Shown one piece after another: positions 34,259 through 41,479 of a DNA stretch of 64,000 nt. Within the stretch, counting starts at the first letter, position 1; every line of letters begins with the position of its first letter. The position numbers and the translations under genes are program-made. The notes under the pieces were generated by a model. It saw only the letters and a program-made list of their open reading frames with translations, had not been told where the DNA came from and made no database searches. Origin of the DNA: Blautia schinkii (GTDB taxonomy: Bacteria; Bacillota; Clostridia; Lachnospirales; Lachnospiraceae); NCBI RefSeq assembly GCF_013304825.1, contig NZ_JAAWUO010000006.1, positions 1-64,000 of the forward strand. Direction: 5' to 3'.

Positions 34259-35680
34259 ATGACGATGAAACGAACAATCAGTGGTATGATCGGGACAGGG
34301 TCTCTGGCTCATAACAGACGAGATTTTATAGCAGAAAATGTTGATCCAGACAGAGTGCAATTAAATATTTGTTACCGGAATGAGAATCTGAAAGAAGTCT
34401 ATAAAGAGCTGTTTGATGAAGCTGTAGAACGGTATAATGTCGGGAAAAGAAAAGATCGGCAGATTACAAATTATTATGAAAAGATTCGCCAAGGAAAACA
34501 GGAAAAGTTGTTCCATGAAGTGATTTTCCAGATTGGAAACCGAGAAGATATGGCTGTTGGAACAGAAGCAGGAGATCTGGCTGTAAACGTACTGGATGAG
34601 TATGTAAAAGATTTCCAGAAACGGAATCCGACACTTCGGGTATTTAGTTGCTATCTGCATCAGGATGAGGCTACTCCACATCTCCATATTGACTTTATTC
34701 CTTATGTGACGGGTTGGAAAGGAAAAGGAATGGATACCAGAGTTTCACTGAAACAGGCATTAAAAAGTCTTGGATTTCAAGGTGGAAATAAGCATGATAC
34801 GGAACTGAATCAGTGGATAAATCATGAAAAAGAAGTTCTGGCAGAGACTGCAAAGCAGTATGGAATTGAATGGGAACAGAAAGGTACTCATGAGGAACAT
34901 CTGGATGTCTATAACTTCAAGAAAAAAGAACGGAAAAAGGAAGTACAGGAATTGGAGCAGGAGAAAGAGCATCTAACTGCTGAAAAAGAAGAATTAACAG
35001 CACAAATTGCAGAATCCAGAGCAGATATCCAGAATTTAAAAGACGATAAGGAACAGGCAATCAAGGCGAAGCAAGAAGCAGAACAAAAGGCAGGGAGCGC
35101 AGAAAAAGAACTAAAAAGCCTGGAAGATCGCAGAGAACAGCTACAACCGATTATGGATAGTGTGAGCAAAGAAATCAAAGAATATGGAACGGTTAAAATG
35201 TTACTGCCGGAGGCGGGCACGCTAGAACGGGCAGTAACCTATCGAGATAAAAAAATTAAACCACTGTTTCTTCAAATAAAGAATAAGGTTGCTGTAATGG
35301 CGGCTCAGGTTAAAGAACTCACGAAAGAGGTGGAAGGTTGGAAGAGAAAATATCAAAAGGTGAAACAAAAATATAATGCTATTCAGAGAGAACTGGATGA
35401 TATACGTAAAGATAATCAGAAATTGTCAGAAGAAAAAGATATATTACAAGGTGTTTCTGATAGGTATGATCGTGTTGTGCGTGTTCTTGGAATAGAAACT
35501 GTAGATACAGCAGTACAGCAGGATATTCAAAACGAGAAAGTCCTGGAAGAAAAGCGACGGATGGAACAAATGCCGAAGGGAAATATTCATGAAAGATTGG
35601 CATGGGGAATGAAAAAAAGCGAGATGGAGAATCAGCAGCGTAAGAAAACTAAATCAAAAAACAGAGAAATGGAGAGATAA
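34259..35680 (+). CDS. mobV: MobV-family relaxase
   Basis: About 473 residues from ATG 34259, after GGTGAGGA. N-terminal ISGMIGTGSLAHNRRDF, the YEKIRQGKQEKLFHEVIFQIG region, and CYLHQDEATPHLHIDFIPYV (about residues 139-158), the metal-binding H-x-D-E-x-x-P-H-x-H motif of MobV. Residues about 225-305 and 345-400 are coiled coil (EQEKEHLTAEKEELTAQ). It nicks oriT for conjugative mobilization. The tnpV gene follows after 4 bp. Confidence 0.88.
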   Translation: MTMKRTISGMIGTGSLAHNRRDFIAENVDPDRVQLNICYRNENLKEVYKELFDEAVERYNVGKRKDRQITNYYEKIRQGKQEKLFHEVIFQIGNREDMAVGTEAGDLAVNVLDEYVKDFQKRNPTLRVFSCYLHQDEATPHLHIDFIPYVTGWKGKGMDTRVSLKQALKSLGFQGGNKHDTELNQWINHEKEVLAETAKQYGIEWEQKGTHEEHLDVYNFKKKERKKEVQELEQEKEHLTAEKEELTAQIAESRADIQNLKDDKEQAIKAKQEAEQKAGSAEKELKSLEDRREQLQPIMDSVSKEIKEYGTVKMLLPEAGTLERAVTYRDKKIKPLFLQIKNKVAVMAAQVKELTKEVEGWKRKYQKVKQKYNAIQRELDDIRKDNQKLSEEKDILQGVSDRYDRVVRVLGIETVDTAVQQDIQNEKVLEEKRRMEQMPKGNIHERLAWGMKKSEMENQQRKKTKSKNREMER

Positions 35681-35684
35681 GATT

Positions 35685-36059
35685 ATGGGAACACACATTT
35701 ATGATGAAAAGAACGGATTAAGCTATACTTTGCATGGAGATTATTATTTGCCGGATTTGGTATTGAATGAAGAAGAACCGATATATGGGAAATATGGAAT
35801 GCTGAGGAAACAGTTTCTGAAGGAACACAGATTAGCAAAATATCAATATTTGTTGTTGACTGAAAAGCTGACGGAACACCTGAATCAGATTGATCAGGAG
35901 AGCAGAGAGCAGGTGGAAATGCTTATGGAACAGATGGCAGAAAAACAGGGCGTAACTGAAGAATTAAAGGTACAGAATCGGACGAAGTGGGTTAGACTGA
36001 TGAATAATATAAAAGCTAGTGCAGAAGAAATGGTGTTGAGAGAAATACTTTATATATAA
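35685..36059 (+). CDS. TnpV family transposon protein
   Basis: 124 residues: LHGDYYLPDLVLNEEE, GKYGMLRKQFLKEHRLAKYQ, C-terminal NNIKASAEEMVLREILYI. Same family as the protein at 6409. It is translationally close to mobV (4-bp gap). The remnant at 39447 is the same gene in element B. Function unknown. Confidence 0.8.
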   Translation: MGTHIYDEKNGLSYTLHGDYYLPDLVLNEEEPIYGKYGMLRKQFLKEHRLAKYQYLLLTEKLTEHLNQIDQESREQVEMLMEQMAEKQGVTEELKVQNRTKWVRLMNNIKASAEEMVLREILYI

Positions 36060-36130
36060 GTATTGTTTGTAAAGGACTGAACAGGAAAAGCAAAATACTA
36101 TCCGGCTTATTAAGATTTATTTCACATCTC

Positions 36131-36177
36131 TTGATTTTTATTACGGTTACTGATATAGTTATTACAGTAACCGTAAT
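36131..36177 (+). promoter_or_regulatory. padR promoter with 13-bp inverted repeat
   Basis: TTGATT (36131-36136), 17-bp spacer, TATAGT (36154-36159). The perfect repeat ATTACGGTTACTG (36140-36152) / CAGTAACCGTAAT (36165-36177) brackets the -10, a likely PadR operator. Confidence 0.75.
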
Positions 36178-36191
36178 AAGGAGGGAATGCT

Positions 36192-36515
36192 ATGAGGGAT
36201 AATGTGAAAAGTGGTGCACTCACAGAAGTGACATTCTATATTTTGCTTTCACTCTATTCACCTAAACACGGATATGCTGTCATGCAGTTCATTGAAGAAA
36301 AAACAGGTGGGCGGCTTTCATTGGGAGCAGGCACTTTATATGGTGCATTAAATTCAATGCTAGAAAAGGGATGGATTGAGCTTTTCGGAGATAGTGAAGG
36401 TAGAAAAAAAGAGTATCTTATCACTGTAAAAGGAAAGGAGATAGCTGAAAAAGAACTTATCAGACTTCGTGAACTTGTAGGTATTGCAAGCGGAATTGTA
36501 GGAGGTACACTATGA
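36192..36515 (+). CDS. PadR family transcriptional regulator
   Basis: 107 residues after AAGGAGGG. Winged-helix PadR domain: EVTFYILLSLYSPKHGYAVMQFIEE, LSLGAGTLYGALNSMLEKGWIE, and GRKKEYLITVKGKEIAEKE. PadR-type regulators in Clostridia are often paired with a DUF2812 membrane protein, exactly as here (4-bp overlap with the next gene). It probably represses its own operon through the upstream dyad; inducer unknown. Confidence 0.85.
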   Translation: MRDNVKSGALTEVTFYILLSLYSPKHGYAVMQFIEEKTGGRLSLGAGTLYGALNSMLEKGWIELFGDSEGRKKEYLITVKGKEIAEKELIRLRELVGIASGIVGGTL

Positions 36516-37099
36516 GCAAAAAGTGTTATCGTTTTTTTGGTGGGCTATTAACGGTACAGAAAAACTGGCTGAATAAGATGGCTGAAAAAGGTTATCGCCT
36601 TATTCGAACGGGAAAATTACTCTATGAATTTGAAAAATGTAAGCCAGGTCAAGTTCAATATTGCGTGGAGTTTATAGGACAAAAATCAAAAGCTAATGCT
36701 GAAGATTACCATGATTTCTTGGAAGAAATGGGATATTCCGTATTCTATAAAAATATCAATCTTAATTATTCTGTTGGTAAAGTTCGCTGGCGTCCGTGGG
36801 CTGAAATTGGCGGTCGTGTTGCAACAAACACTACAACATTTAACAGGGAATTGCTGATTGTAGAAAAAGAAAATGATGGAAAACCTTTTGACCTTCATAC
36901 GTCCTATGAAGATAGGGCAAATTATTACAGTAATTTGCGAAATCCCTGGCTGTTATTAATGCTTATGTTCGCGGCATTTGCTACTGTAAATCGGTCTGTT
37001 ATTTTAGGCATAGTTGCTGTGATTTTTCTAATCCCTGTCATTATATACCAGTTGCAAATTATGAAAAATAGGCATGAAGCGAAGATGAAGGAGTGGTGA
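36512..37099 (+). CDS. DUF2812 membrane protein
   Basis: 195 residues. YRFFGGLLTVQKNWLNKMAEKGYRL at the start is the DUF2812 signature; two C-terminal transmembrane helices (about 144-180) end the protein. It overlaps the padR stop by 4 bases, so the pair is translationally coupled. DUF2812 proteins are usually with PadR regulators and may act as their membrane partner; the function is not known. Confidence 0.75.
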   Translation: MSKKCYRFFGGLLTVQKNWLNKMAEKGYRLIRTGKLLYEFEKCKPGQVQYCVEFIGQKSKANAEDYHDFLEEMGYSVFYKNINLNYSVGKVRWRPWAEIGGRVATNTTTFNRELLIVEKENDGKPFDLHTSYEDRANYYSNLRNPWLLLMLMFAAFATVNRSVILGIVAVIFLIPVIIYQLQIMKNRHEAKMKEW

Positions 37100-37319
37100 T
37101 TCAGGATAACAAGGTTGGTTTAGTTGATGCAATGTAATACACTGTCGTTTGAGGGTTAGTAGCCCGTTCATAAACTTGTGGGCAGTTTGTTGCTGATGAT
37201 ATAAATATTAGAGAAAATTAATTGAAAGTTAAAAAAAGAAAGTAATAAGTAAACAAAGGCTCAATTGTAAACATGTATTGGGAACGCTATAATGGAAATA
37301 AGGACAGGAGGTGTGAACA
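37100..37319 (+). promoter_or_regulatory. Gap with promoter of the XRE gene
   Basis: 220 bp without a gene. Promoter TTGTAA (37265-37270), 17-bp spacer, TATAAT (37288-37293), then AGGAGGTGTG before the start at 37320. Confidence 0.6.
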
Positions 37320-38375
37320 ATGCGTATTGGTGAGCAGATAAAAAATTATCGAAAAACTGCGGGATTAACACAAGAACAGGTGGCAAATTATCTGGGTGTT
37401 TCTACTCCAGCGGTAAATAAATGGGAAAAGGGAAATACATATCCCGATATCTCATTACTTCCAGCTTTGGCACGACTATTGAAAATTGATATGAATGAAT
37501 TGTTTTCGTTTCATGAAGAATTGACAGAAAAAGAGATTGGACAATTTGTGAATGAACTTTCGGAAGTTTCATTGGACAGCTTTACAGAGGCTTTCGAGAT
37601 GGCATCTCGTAAAATACAGGAGTATCCTCATTGCGACTTATTAATATATACGATTGCAACCGTTCTGAACGGATCTTTGACTTTGTCAGATCTTAATGAC
37701 GAAGAACGAATGGAATATAATACAGCTATTATTGAGTGGCTGGAACGAACAGCAGATAGTCAGGATGAAAGAGTGAGAAATTCAAGCGTTTTTATACTTG
37801 CAACAAAATATGTCCAAATGGAGAAATATGAAGAAGCAAATGTCCTTTTGAAAAAAATTCCTGATACTGTAATTGATGCAACGATTATGAAAACAAGTGT
37901 ATTAGCACATCAGGAAGGAACAGATACTGCTGCATTATTCTTAGAAGGGAAATTGCTACAGGCAGTTATCAATATCCAAAGCTACTTGTATAAGTTAATA
38001 GAAATGGAAGAAGAGACAGGAAATCATGATAAAGCAGAGAAAATTGCTGAGATTACAGATCACATGATATCATTGTTTGGACTATGGAATTATGGCAACA
38101 CAGTTCCATATCTGCTGATTGCTGGATATCGAAAAGATGTAGAAAAATGTATCCAGTTAATTAAGCGATTATTAAGTGAATCACAGAAGCCTTGGAATAT
38201 GACACAATCCCCTTTGTATTACAGGTATGAAGATACTGCACAGGGAAAAGCTTTTTCGGGACTTGGAAAAAATTTTGTTCGTGAATTGTATTCGGAAATT
38301 GAAAATAAGAAAGAGTATGAATTCTTGAGGGGGAATAAGGAACTCGAATCAATTTTTGAGGAACACTTGAAATAG
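37320..38375 (+). CDS. XRE regulator with helical C-terminal sensor region
   Basis: 351 residues. N-terminal helix-turn-helix: IGEQIKNYRKTAGLTQEQVANYLGVSTPAVNKWEKG. The remaining 280 residues form helical repeats, TPR-like (EKYEEANVLLKKIPDTVIDA and NHDKAEKIAEITDH), as in peptide- or stress-responsive regulators of Clostridia. It is encoded next to the toxin-antitoxin locus at the element's right end. Target genes unknown. Confidence 0.8.
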   Translation: MRIGEQIKNYRKTAGLTQEQVANYLGVSTPAVNKWEKGNTYPDISLLPALARLLKIDMNELFSFHEELTEKEIGQFVNELSEVSLDSFTEAFEMASRKIQEYPHCDLLIYTIATVLNGSLTLSDLNDEERMEYNTAIIEWLERTADSQDERVRNSSVFILATKYVQMEKYEEANVLLKKIPDTVIDATIMKTSVLAHQEGTDTAALFLEGKLLQAVINIQSYLYKLIEMEEETGNHDKAEKIAEITDHMISLFGLWNYGNTVPYLLIAGYRKDVEKCIQLIKRLLSESQKPWNMTQSPLYYRYEDTAQGKAFSGLGKNFVRELYSEIENKKEYEFLRGNKELESIFEEHLK

Positions 38376-38423
38376 GTTGTAAAAATGTATGGAAATAGAT
38401 GTAGTTGAGAAAGAAGAAAATTT

Positions 38424-38556
38424 TTGACATTTCCACAGATGCGTGCTAATATGATTATAGAAAAAGAGTGCTACCGATAGACGGTTAGTCCGTTTTACTA
38501 TTTAGAATATCATCAAAGATAACCGCTTAGTTTACCAGACCAAGGCGGTTATTTTT
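38424..38556 (+). ncRNA. Antisense RNA of the type I toxin locus, copy 1
   Basis: Promoter TTGACA (38424-38429), 17-bp spacer, TAATAT (38447-38452), start near 38459. The RNA ends at a hairpin AACCGC (38521-38526) / GCGGTT (38545-38550) plus ATTTTT. This hairpin overlaps the toxin stop codon on the other strand, so the two RNAs are convergent and complementary at their 3' ends, as in txpA/RatA. No coding frame inside. Confidence 0.65.
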
Positions 38557-38647
38557 GTGGTTTATGATTATCTTTGCCTAATGTATATCCGATACTAAAG
38601 CAGGTTAAGCCGAAGCTCACTACTGCTATGAAGTCAACAATACTCAT
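38549..38647 (-). CDS. Small hydrophobic type I toxin (holin-like), copy 1
   Basis: 32 residues. Short N-terminus (MSIVDFIA), one transmembrane helix (VVSFGLTCFSIGYTLG) and a charged tail (KDNHKPQK): the form of TxpA/Fst/holin-like toxins. GGAGGG lies 8 bases before the ATG (minus strand). Its own promoter, TTGCAC - 17 bp - TATAAT, is at 38762-38790 on the minus strand. The gene is below usual annotation limits. An identical protein is encoded at 41121-41219. Confidence 0.7.
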   Translation of the reverse strand: MSIVDFIAVVSFGLTCFSIGYTLGKDNHKPQK

Positions 38648-38761
38648 TGGCTTAGCCCTCCTTTTCACTGGATTCCCTTTCGGGTTTCTATGTAATCAGA
38701 GGGTCACAGTCCCTCTGGAGAAGGACTAACCGCCTACCGTTATGGCAGCACCCATGTTTCG

Positions 38762-38790
38762 ATTATAACAGTTAAAAACTACCGGTGCAA
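38762..38790 (-). promoter_or_regulatory. Toxin promoter, copy 1
   Basis: Minus strand: TTGCAC (38785-38790), 17-bp spacer, TATAAT (38762-38767). A long leader of about 110 nt precedes the toxin start. Confidence 0.6.
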
Positions 38791-38970
38791 TATAAAGTTG
38801 GTAGAGAAGTATCTGGTAGCTACAGAAGAGAATTAGTTTGAGTATTCTCCGGTGCCAAAACGGTGCCAAGAAATCAGGCAAATGAAAATAAATAGTGCAA
38901 ATCAGCCGTTTTTCACTGTATTTTGGAGAAAAAACCATAAAAAATATAAGGAAAAACGGGATTAAAGTAT

Positions 38971-39024
38971 CGTGAAGGTGGACGTACTGTAGGATCAGGA
39001 CGTGTTGCTACAGTTATCGAGTAA
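38971..39024 (+). other. attR-side 54-bp tuf-end repeat
   Basis: Reads [17 protein letters not shown] then stop, in a frame with no start. Differs from the tuf end at 5 of 54 positions, almost all silent. It is followed by its own copy of the tuf terminator. Confidence 0.75.
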
Positions 39025-39095
39025 TCGTTAATTAGTATAACATCCTAATTTAATATATATTGAGTACCGCAAGGTACATTGTGTCCAAACGTAAG

Positions 39096-39127
39096 ATACC
39101 CCGGAACCGTAAGGTTTCCGGGGTTTT
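39096..39127 (+). terminator. tuf terminator, right copy
   Basis: CCCCGGAACC, GTAA loop, GGTTTCCGGGG, TTTTT. The stem differs from the left copy by changes that largely keep pairing. Confidence 0.85.
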
Positions 39128-39299
39128 TCTGTTGAGTGGAAAGTAAAATCACCTATGAGTTTTCAAGATAAAAGTAAGCAGAAAATTAATCAGTAAGACG
39201 AAGTACAAACAAACTAAAAACCGAAAATCAGACCAGTGGTGCCAAAACGGTGCCAAAAAGAAACTCCTGCGAATGTTTGCTATTCACAGGAGTAATTTT

Positions 39300-39446
39300 T
39301 TACCAGCCTTTGATCTGTTTGATCTGCTCAGCACGTTCCGGATCACGATGATATTGTAGCTTCAAACGGATAGTTTCCACAACTTCCTGTCTGGCTTCAT
39401 TATCAAGCTGATAGAATGATGTAAGCAGATTATCTACATCAGGCAT
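39300..39446 (-). pseudogene. XRE repressor, C-terminal remnant
   Basis: Encodes MPDVDNLLTSFYQLDNEA and the end AEQIKQIKGW, nearly identical to the last 48 residues of the repressor at 30090. The helix-turn-helix half is lost at the deletion junction. Confidence 0.85.
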
Positions 39447-39718
39447 GGTAAATACGGAATGTTGCGGAAACAGTTCCTGAAAGAGCATAGACCGGCACGA
39501 TACCAGTATTTATTGATGACTGGGGAGCTGACGGCACATCTGAACCGAGTCGATCAGGAGGCCAGAGAGTAGGTGGAAACCTTGGTAAAGCAGATTGAGG
39601 AAAAACAAGGTGTGACGGAACAACTGAAAATGCAGGATCTGATGAAATGGGTTGGATTGATAAATAATATAAAGGCATGTGCGGAGGAAATTGTGTTGAA
39701 AGAGAGCGTGTATATGTG
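39447..39718 (+). pseudogene. tnpV remnant with internal stop
   Basis: Begins inside the gene at GKYGMLRKQFLKEHRPARYQ, has an in-frame TAG near 39568 (after VDQEARE) and then continues to NNIKACAEEIVLKESVYM. The N-terminus is missing. Closest relative in the window is the gene at 35685. Confidence 0.85.
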
Positions 39719-39723
39719 AGCAG

Positions 39724-39755
39724 AAAGGGCAGTCGGAAGGCTGCTCTTTGGCAAT
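39724..39755 (+). terminator. Terminator after the tnpV remnant
   Basis: AAAGGGCAG (about 39725), short loop, CTGCTCTTT (about 39742). Weak U run. Confidence 0.45.
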
Positions 39756-39831
39756 CTAAGAATAGAGTTATGGGATAGAATATGATAAAATGTAAGAGAT
39801 AAATCGGAAGTTGTAGTAAAGGAGGTTTACA

Positions 39832-40209
39832 ATGGGGTTTTGGATTTTTATGTTGATTATGGATTTGCTTCTTCCATTTACGATGATTGGTTTTGGAAGA
39901 TATTTTACGAAAAAGGCTCCAAAGGAAATAAATTCAGTATTTGGATATCGGACTTCGATGTCTATGAAGAACAAAGACACATGGGAATTTGCTCATAAAT
40001 ATTGTGGTAAAGTCTGGTATGTCTGTGGAATGGTTATGTTGCCGATAACAGTAATATTCATGCTTTTAGTGATTGGAAAAAATGAAGATTGTGTTGGGAG
40101 TATAGGAGGAATTATCTGTGGTGTTCAACTTATTCCTTTAATTGGGTCTATTCTCCCAACAGAAATAGCATTAAAAAAGAATTTTGATAAGAATGGAACA
40201 AGACGATAA
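39832..40209 (+). CDS. SdpI family membrane protein
   Basis: 125 residues, ATG after AAAGGAGG. Three to four transmembrane helices with the SdpI-domain motif KEINSVFGYRTSMSMKNKDTWEFAHKY near residue 31. SdpI protects Bacillus from the SdpC killing factor and regulates the response; other family members have no known toxin. Next to an XRE regulator, it might form a small immunity or stress unit in element B. Confidence 0.75.
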   Translation: MGFWIFMLIMDLLLPFTMIGFGRYFTKKAPKEINSVFGYRTSMSMKNKDTWEFAHKYCGKVWYVCGMVMLPITVIFMLLVIGKNEDCVGSIGGIICGVQLIPLIGSILPTEIALKKNFDKNGTRR

Positions 40210-40347
40210 ATTCCAGTTTGTATAATTGAAAAAATGAAAAACGCATAGACAACTGTGTCTATTAGTGAAAATACGACATTTCTCGCTTTGTGTCGTGTTA
40301 TTTGCAGATAACAGATTCTATATTTGATGATGAAAGGAGGAGTTGAG

Positions 40348-40953
40348 GTGGACCAAGTAAAAATCGGAAATTTTTTAAAAATACTTCGCAAAGAAAAAGG
40401 CATTACACAGGAGCAGTTGGCAGAAATATTAAATGTCTCTGGAAGGACTGTATCCAGATGGGAAACCGGAAACAATATGCCGGATATCAGTATTCTTGTG
40501 GATATTGCAGATTATTATGATATCAGCATTCCTGAGATTATCAGTGGAGAAAGGAAAAGCGAGATGATGAACGAAGAAGAAAGAAAAATTGCTAAAACAA
40601 TGTCAGATTATGCAACTACAGAGAAAGAGAAGATTTTTAAGGAAATGAAGCTCCAAAGTGTCATGGGAGTTTGTGCATTGGTTCTATACTGGATTCTGCA
40701 TGAAACAGGTGCATATATGTATAATGATGTGTTAGGAAAGCTTGCCGGCTATTGTGAGACCTTGGTATCTGTGTCAGTCATAATGATGGCAGCATTTACG
40801 ACAGGATCTTTAAGCAAGGTGCGGAGCAAGAGTAGGAAAGTTTTTGTGTTCGAAAATTTCTCAAAACCTATGCAATTAGTTGTAACTGCAGTTGTTGCTT
40901 TTGGTGGAGCTGCTGTGATCAAGCTGGTACTGGTGTATTTTTTCGGCTTATAA
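40348..40953 (+). CDS. XRE regulator with C-terminal membrane helices
   Basis: Start taken at GTG 40348 behind GGAGGAG, 201 residues. Helix-turn-helix at the N-terminus (IGNFLKILRKEKGITQEQLAEILNVSGRTVSRWE), a linker, then two or three transmembrane helices (about 105-125, 140-165, 178-200). Membrane-tethered XRE regulators of this form are frequent in Clostridia. Probably works with the SdpI-like gene upstream. Confidence 0.75.
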   Translation: MDQVKIGNFLKILRKEKGITQEQLAEILNVSGRTVSRWETGNNMPDISILVDIADYYDISIPEIISGERKSEMMNEEERKIAKTMSDYATTEKEKIFKEMKLQSVMGVCALVLYWILHETGAYMYNDVLGKLAGYCETLVSVSVIMMAAFTTGSLSKVRSKSRKVFVFENFSKPMQLVVTAVVAFGGAAVIKLVLVYFFGL

Positions 40954-40995
40954 GTATTTTCAAATTAGTATTACATACTATGGAAAAAGAACTTT

Positions 40996-41128
40996 TTGAC
41001 ATTTTCACAGATGCGTGCTAATATGATTATAGAAAAAGAGTGCTACCGATAGACGGTTAGTCCGTTTTACTATTTAGAATATCATCAAAGATAACCGCTT
41101 AGTTTACCAGACCAAGGCGGTTATTTTT
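40996..41128 (+). ncRNA. Antisense RNA of the type I toxin locus, copy 2
   Basis: Promoter TTGACA (40996-41001), 17 bp, TAATAT (41019-41024); hairpin AACCGC ... GCGGTT with ATTTTT at about 41093-41128. Sequence almost identical to copy 1. Confidence 0.65.
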
Positions 41129-41219
41129 GTGGTTTATGATTATCTTTGCCTAATGTATATCCGATACTAAAGCAGGTTAAGCCGAAGCTCACTACTGCTA
41201 TGAAGTCAACAATACTCAT
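41121..41219 (-). CDS. Small hydrophobic type I toxin (holin-like), copy 2
   Basis: Same 32-residue protein as at 38549. The leader differs: a 50-bp insertion forms a long hairpin (GTTGCT..GAGTGCC with GGCACTC AGCAAC, 41301-41333), and the promoter is weaker (minus-strand -10 TACAAT at 41383-41388, no good -35). Expression of the two copies may therefore differ. The ribosome site is AGAAGGACTAAG rather than the AGGAGGG of copy 1. Confidence 0.65.
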   Translation of the reverse strand: MSIVDFIAVVSFGLTCFSIGYTLGKDNHKPQK

Positions 41220-41479
41220 TGGCTTAGTCCTTCTTTCTATTGGATTCCTTTACAGGTTTCTATGTAATCAGAAGGTCACAGGTCTACACTCCGTTCGGTC
41301 GTTGCTAAACGAGTGCCAGTGGCACTCAGCAACCTCTGGAGAAGGACTAACCGCCTACCGTTATGGCAGCACCCATGTTTCGATTGTAACAATTAAAAAT
41401 TGCAGATGAAAAACAGTGAGAATGTAAGATAGTTTTTTGCATATCAGAAGAATTTAACAGCTTTACAGGAGAGTACGGT

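Larger units (their letters stand above)
29832..38970 (+). mobile_element. Integrative mobilizable element A at the 3' end of tuf
   Basis: About 9.1 kb between two tuf-end repeats. Content: XRE repressor, Xis-like protein, tyrosine integrase, RepA-like ATPase, small DUF proteins, candidate oriT and MobV relaxase, TnpV, PadR/DUF2812 pair, XRE regulator, and a type I toxin-antitoxin locus at the right end. GGTGCC repeats flank both ends. It lacks its own secretion genes, so it would rely on a helper for transfer. All recombination and mobilization genes look intact. Confidence 0.8.
39025..41400 (+). mobile_element. Element B: deletion derivative in tandem with element A
   Basis: The left end matches the left end of element A (GGTGCC pair at 39238, XRE 3' end) and then jumps at about 39446 to the tnpV homologue, so roughly 5.5 kb equivalent to 30.23-35.79 kb is missing (xis, int, ATPase, relaxase). 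It keeps an SdpI-like gene, an XRE gene and a toxin-antitoxin copy. No right tuf-end repeat is visible after 41.4 kb. It cannot move by itself. Confidence 0.7.

Noticed and set aside
38440-38760. Possible MITE or small insertion sequence with inverted ends, repeated at 41.0-41.4 kb
   Set aside because: The inverted ends coincide with 5' ends of two convergent transcripts, and the inside encodes a holin-like peptide; the repeat follows from duplication of the host element. A type I toxin-antitoxin locus explains it better.
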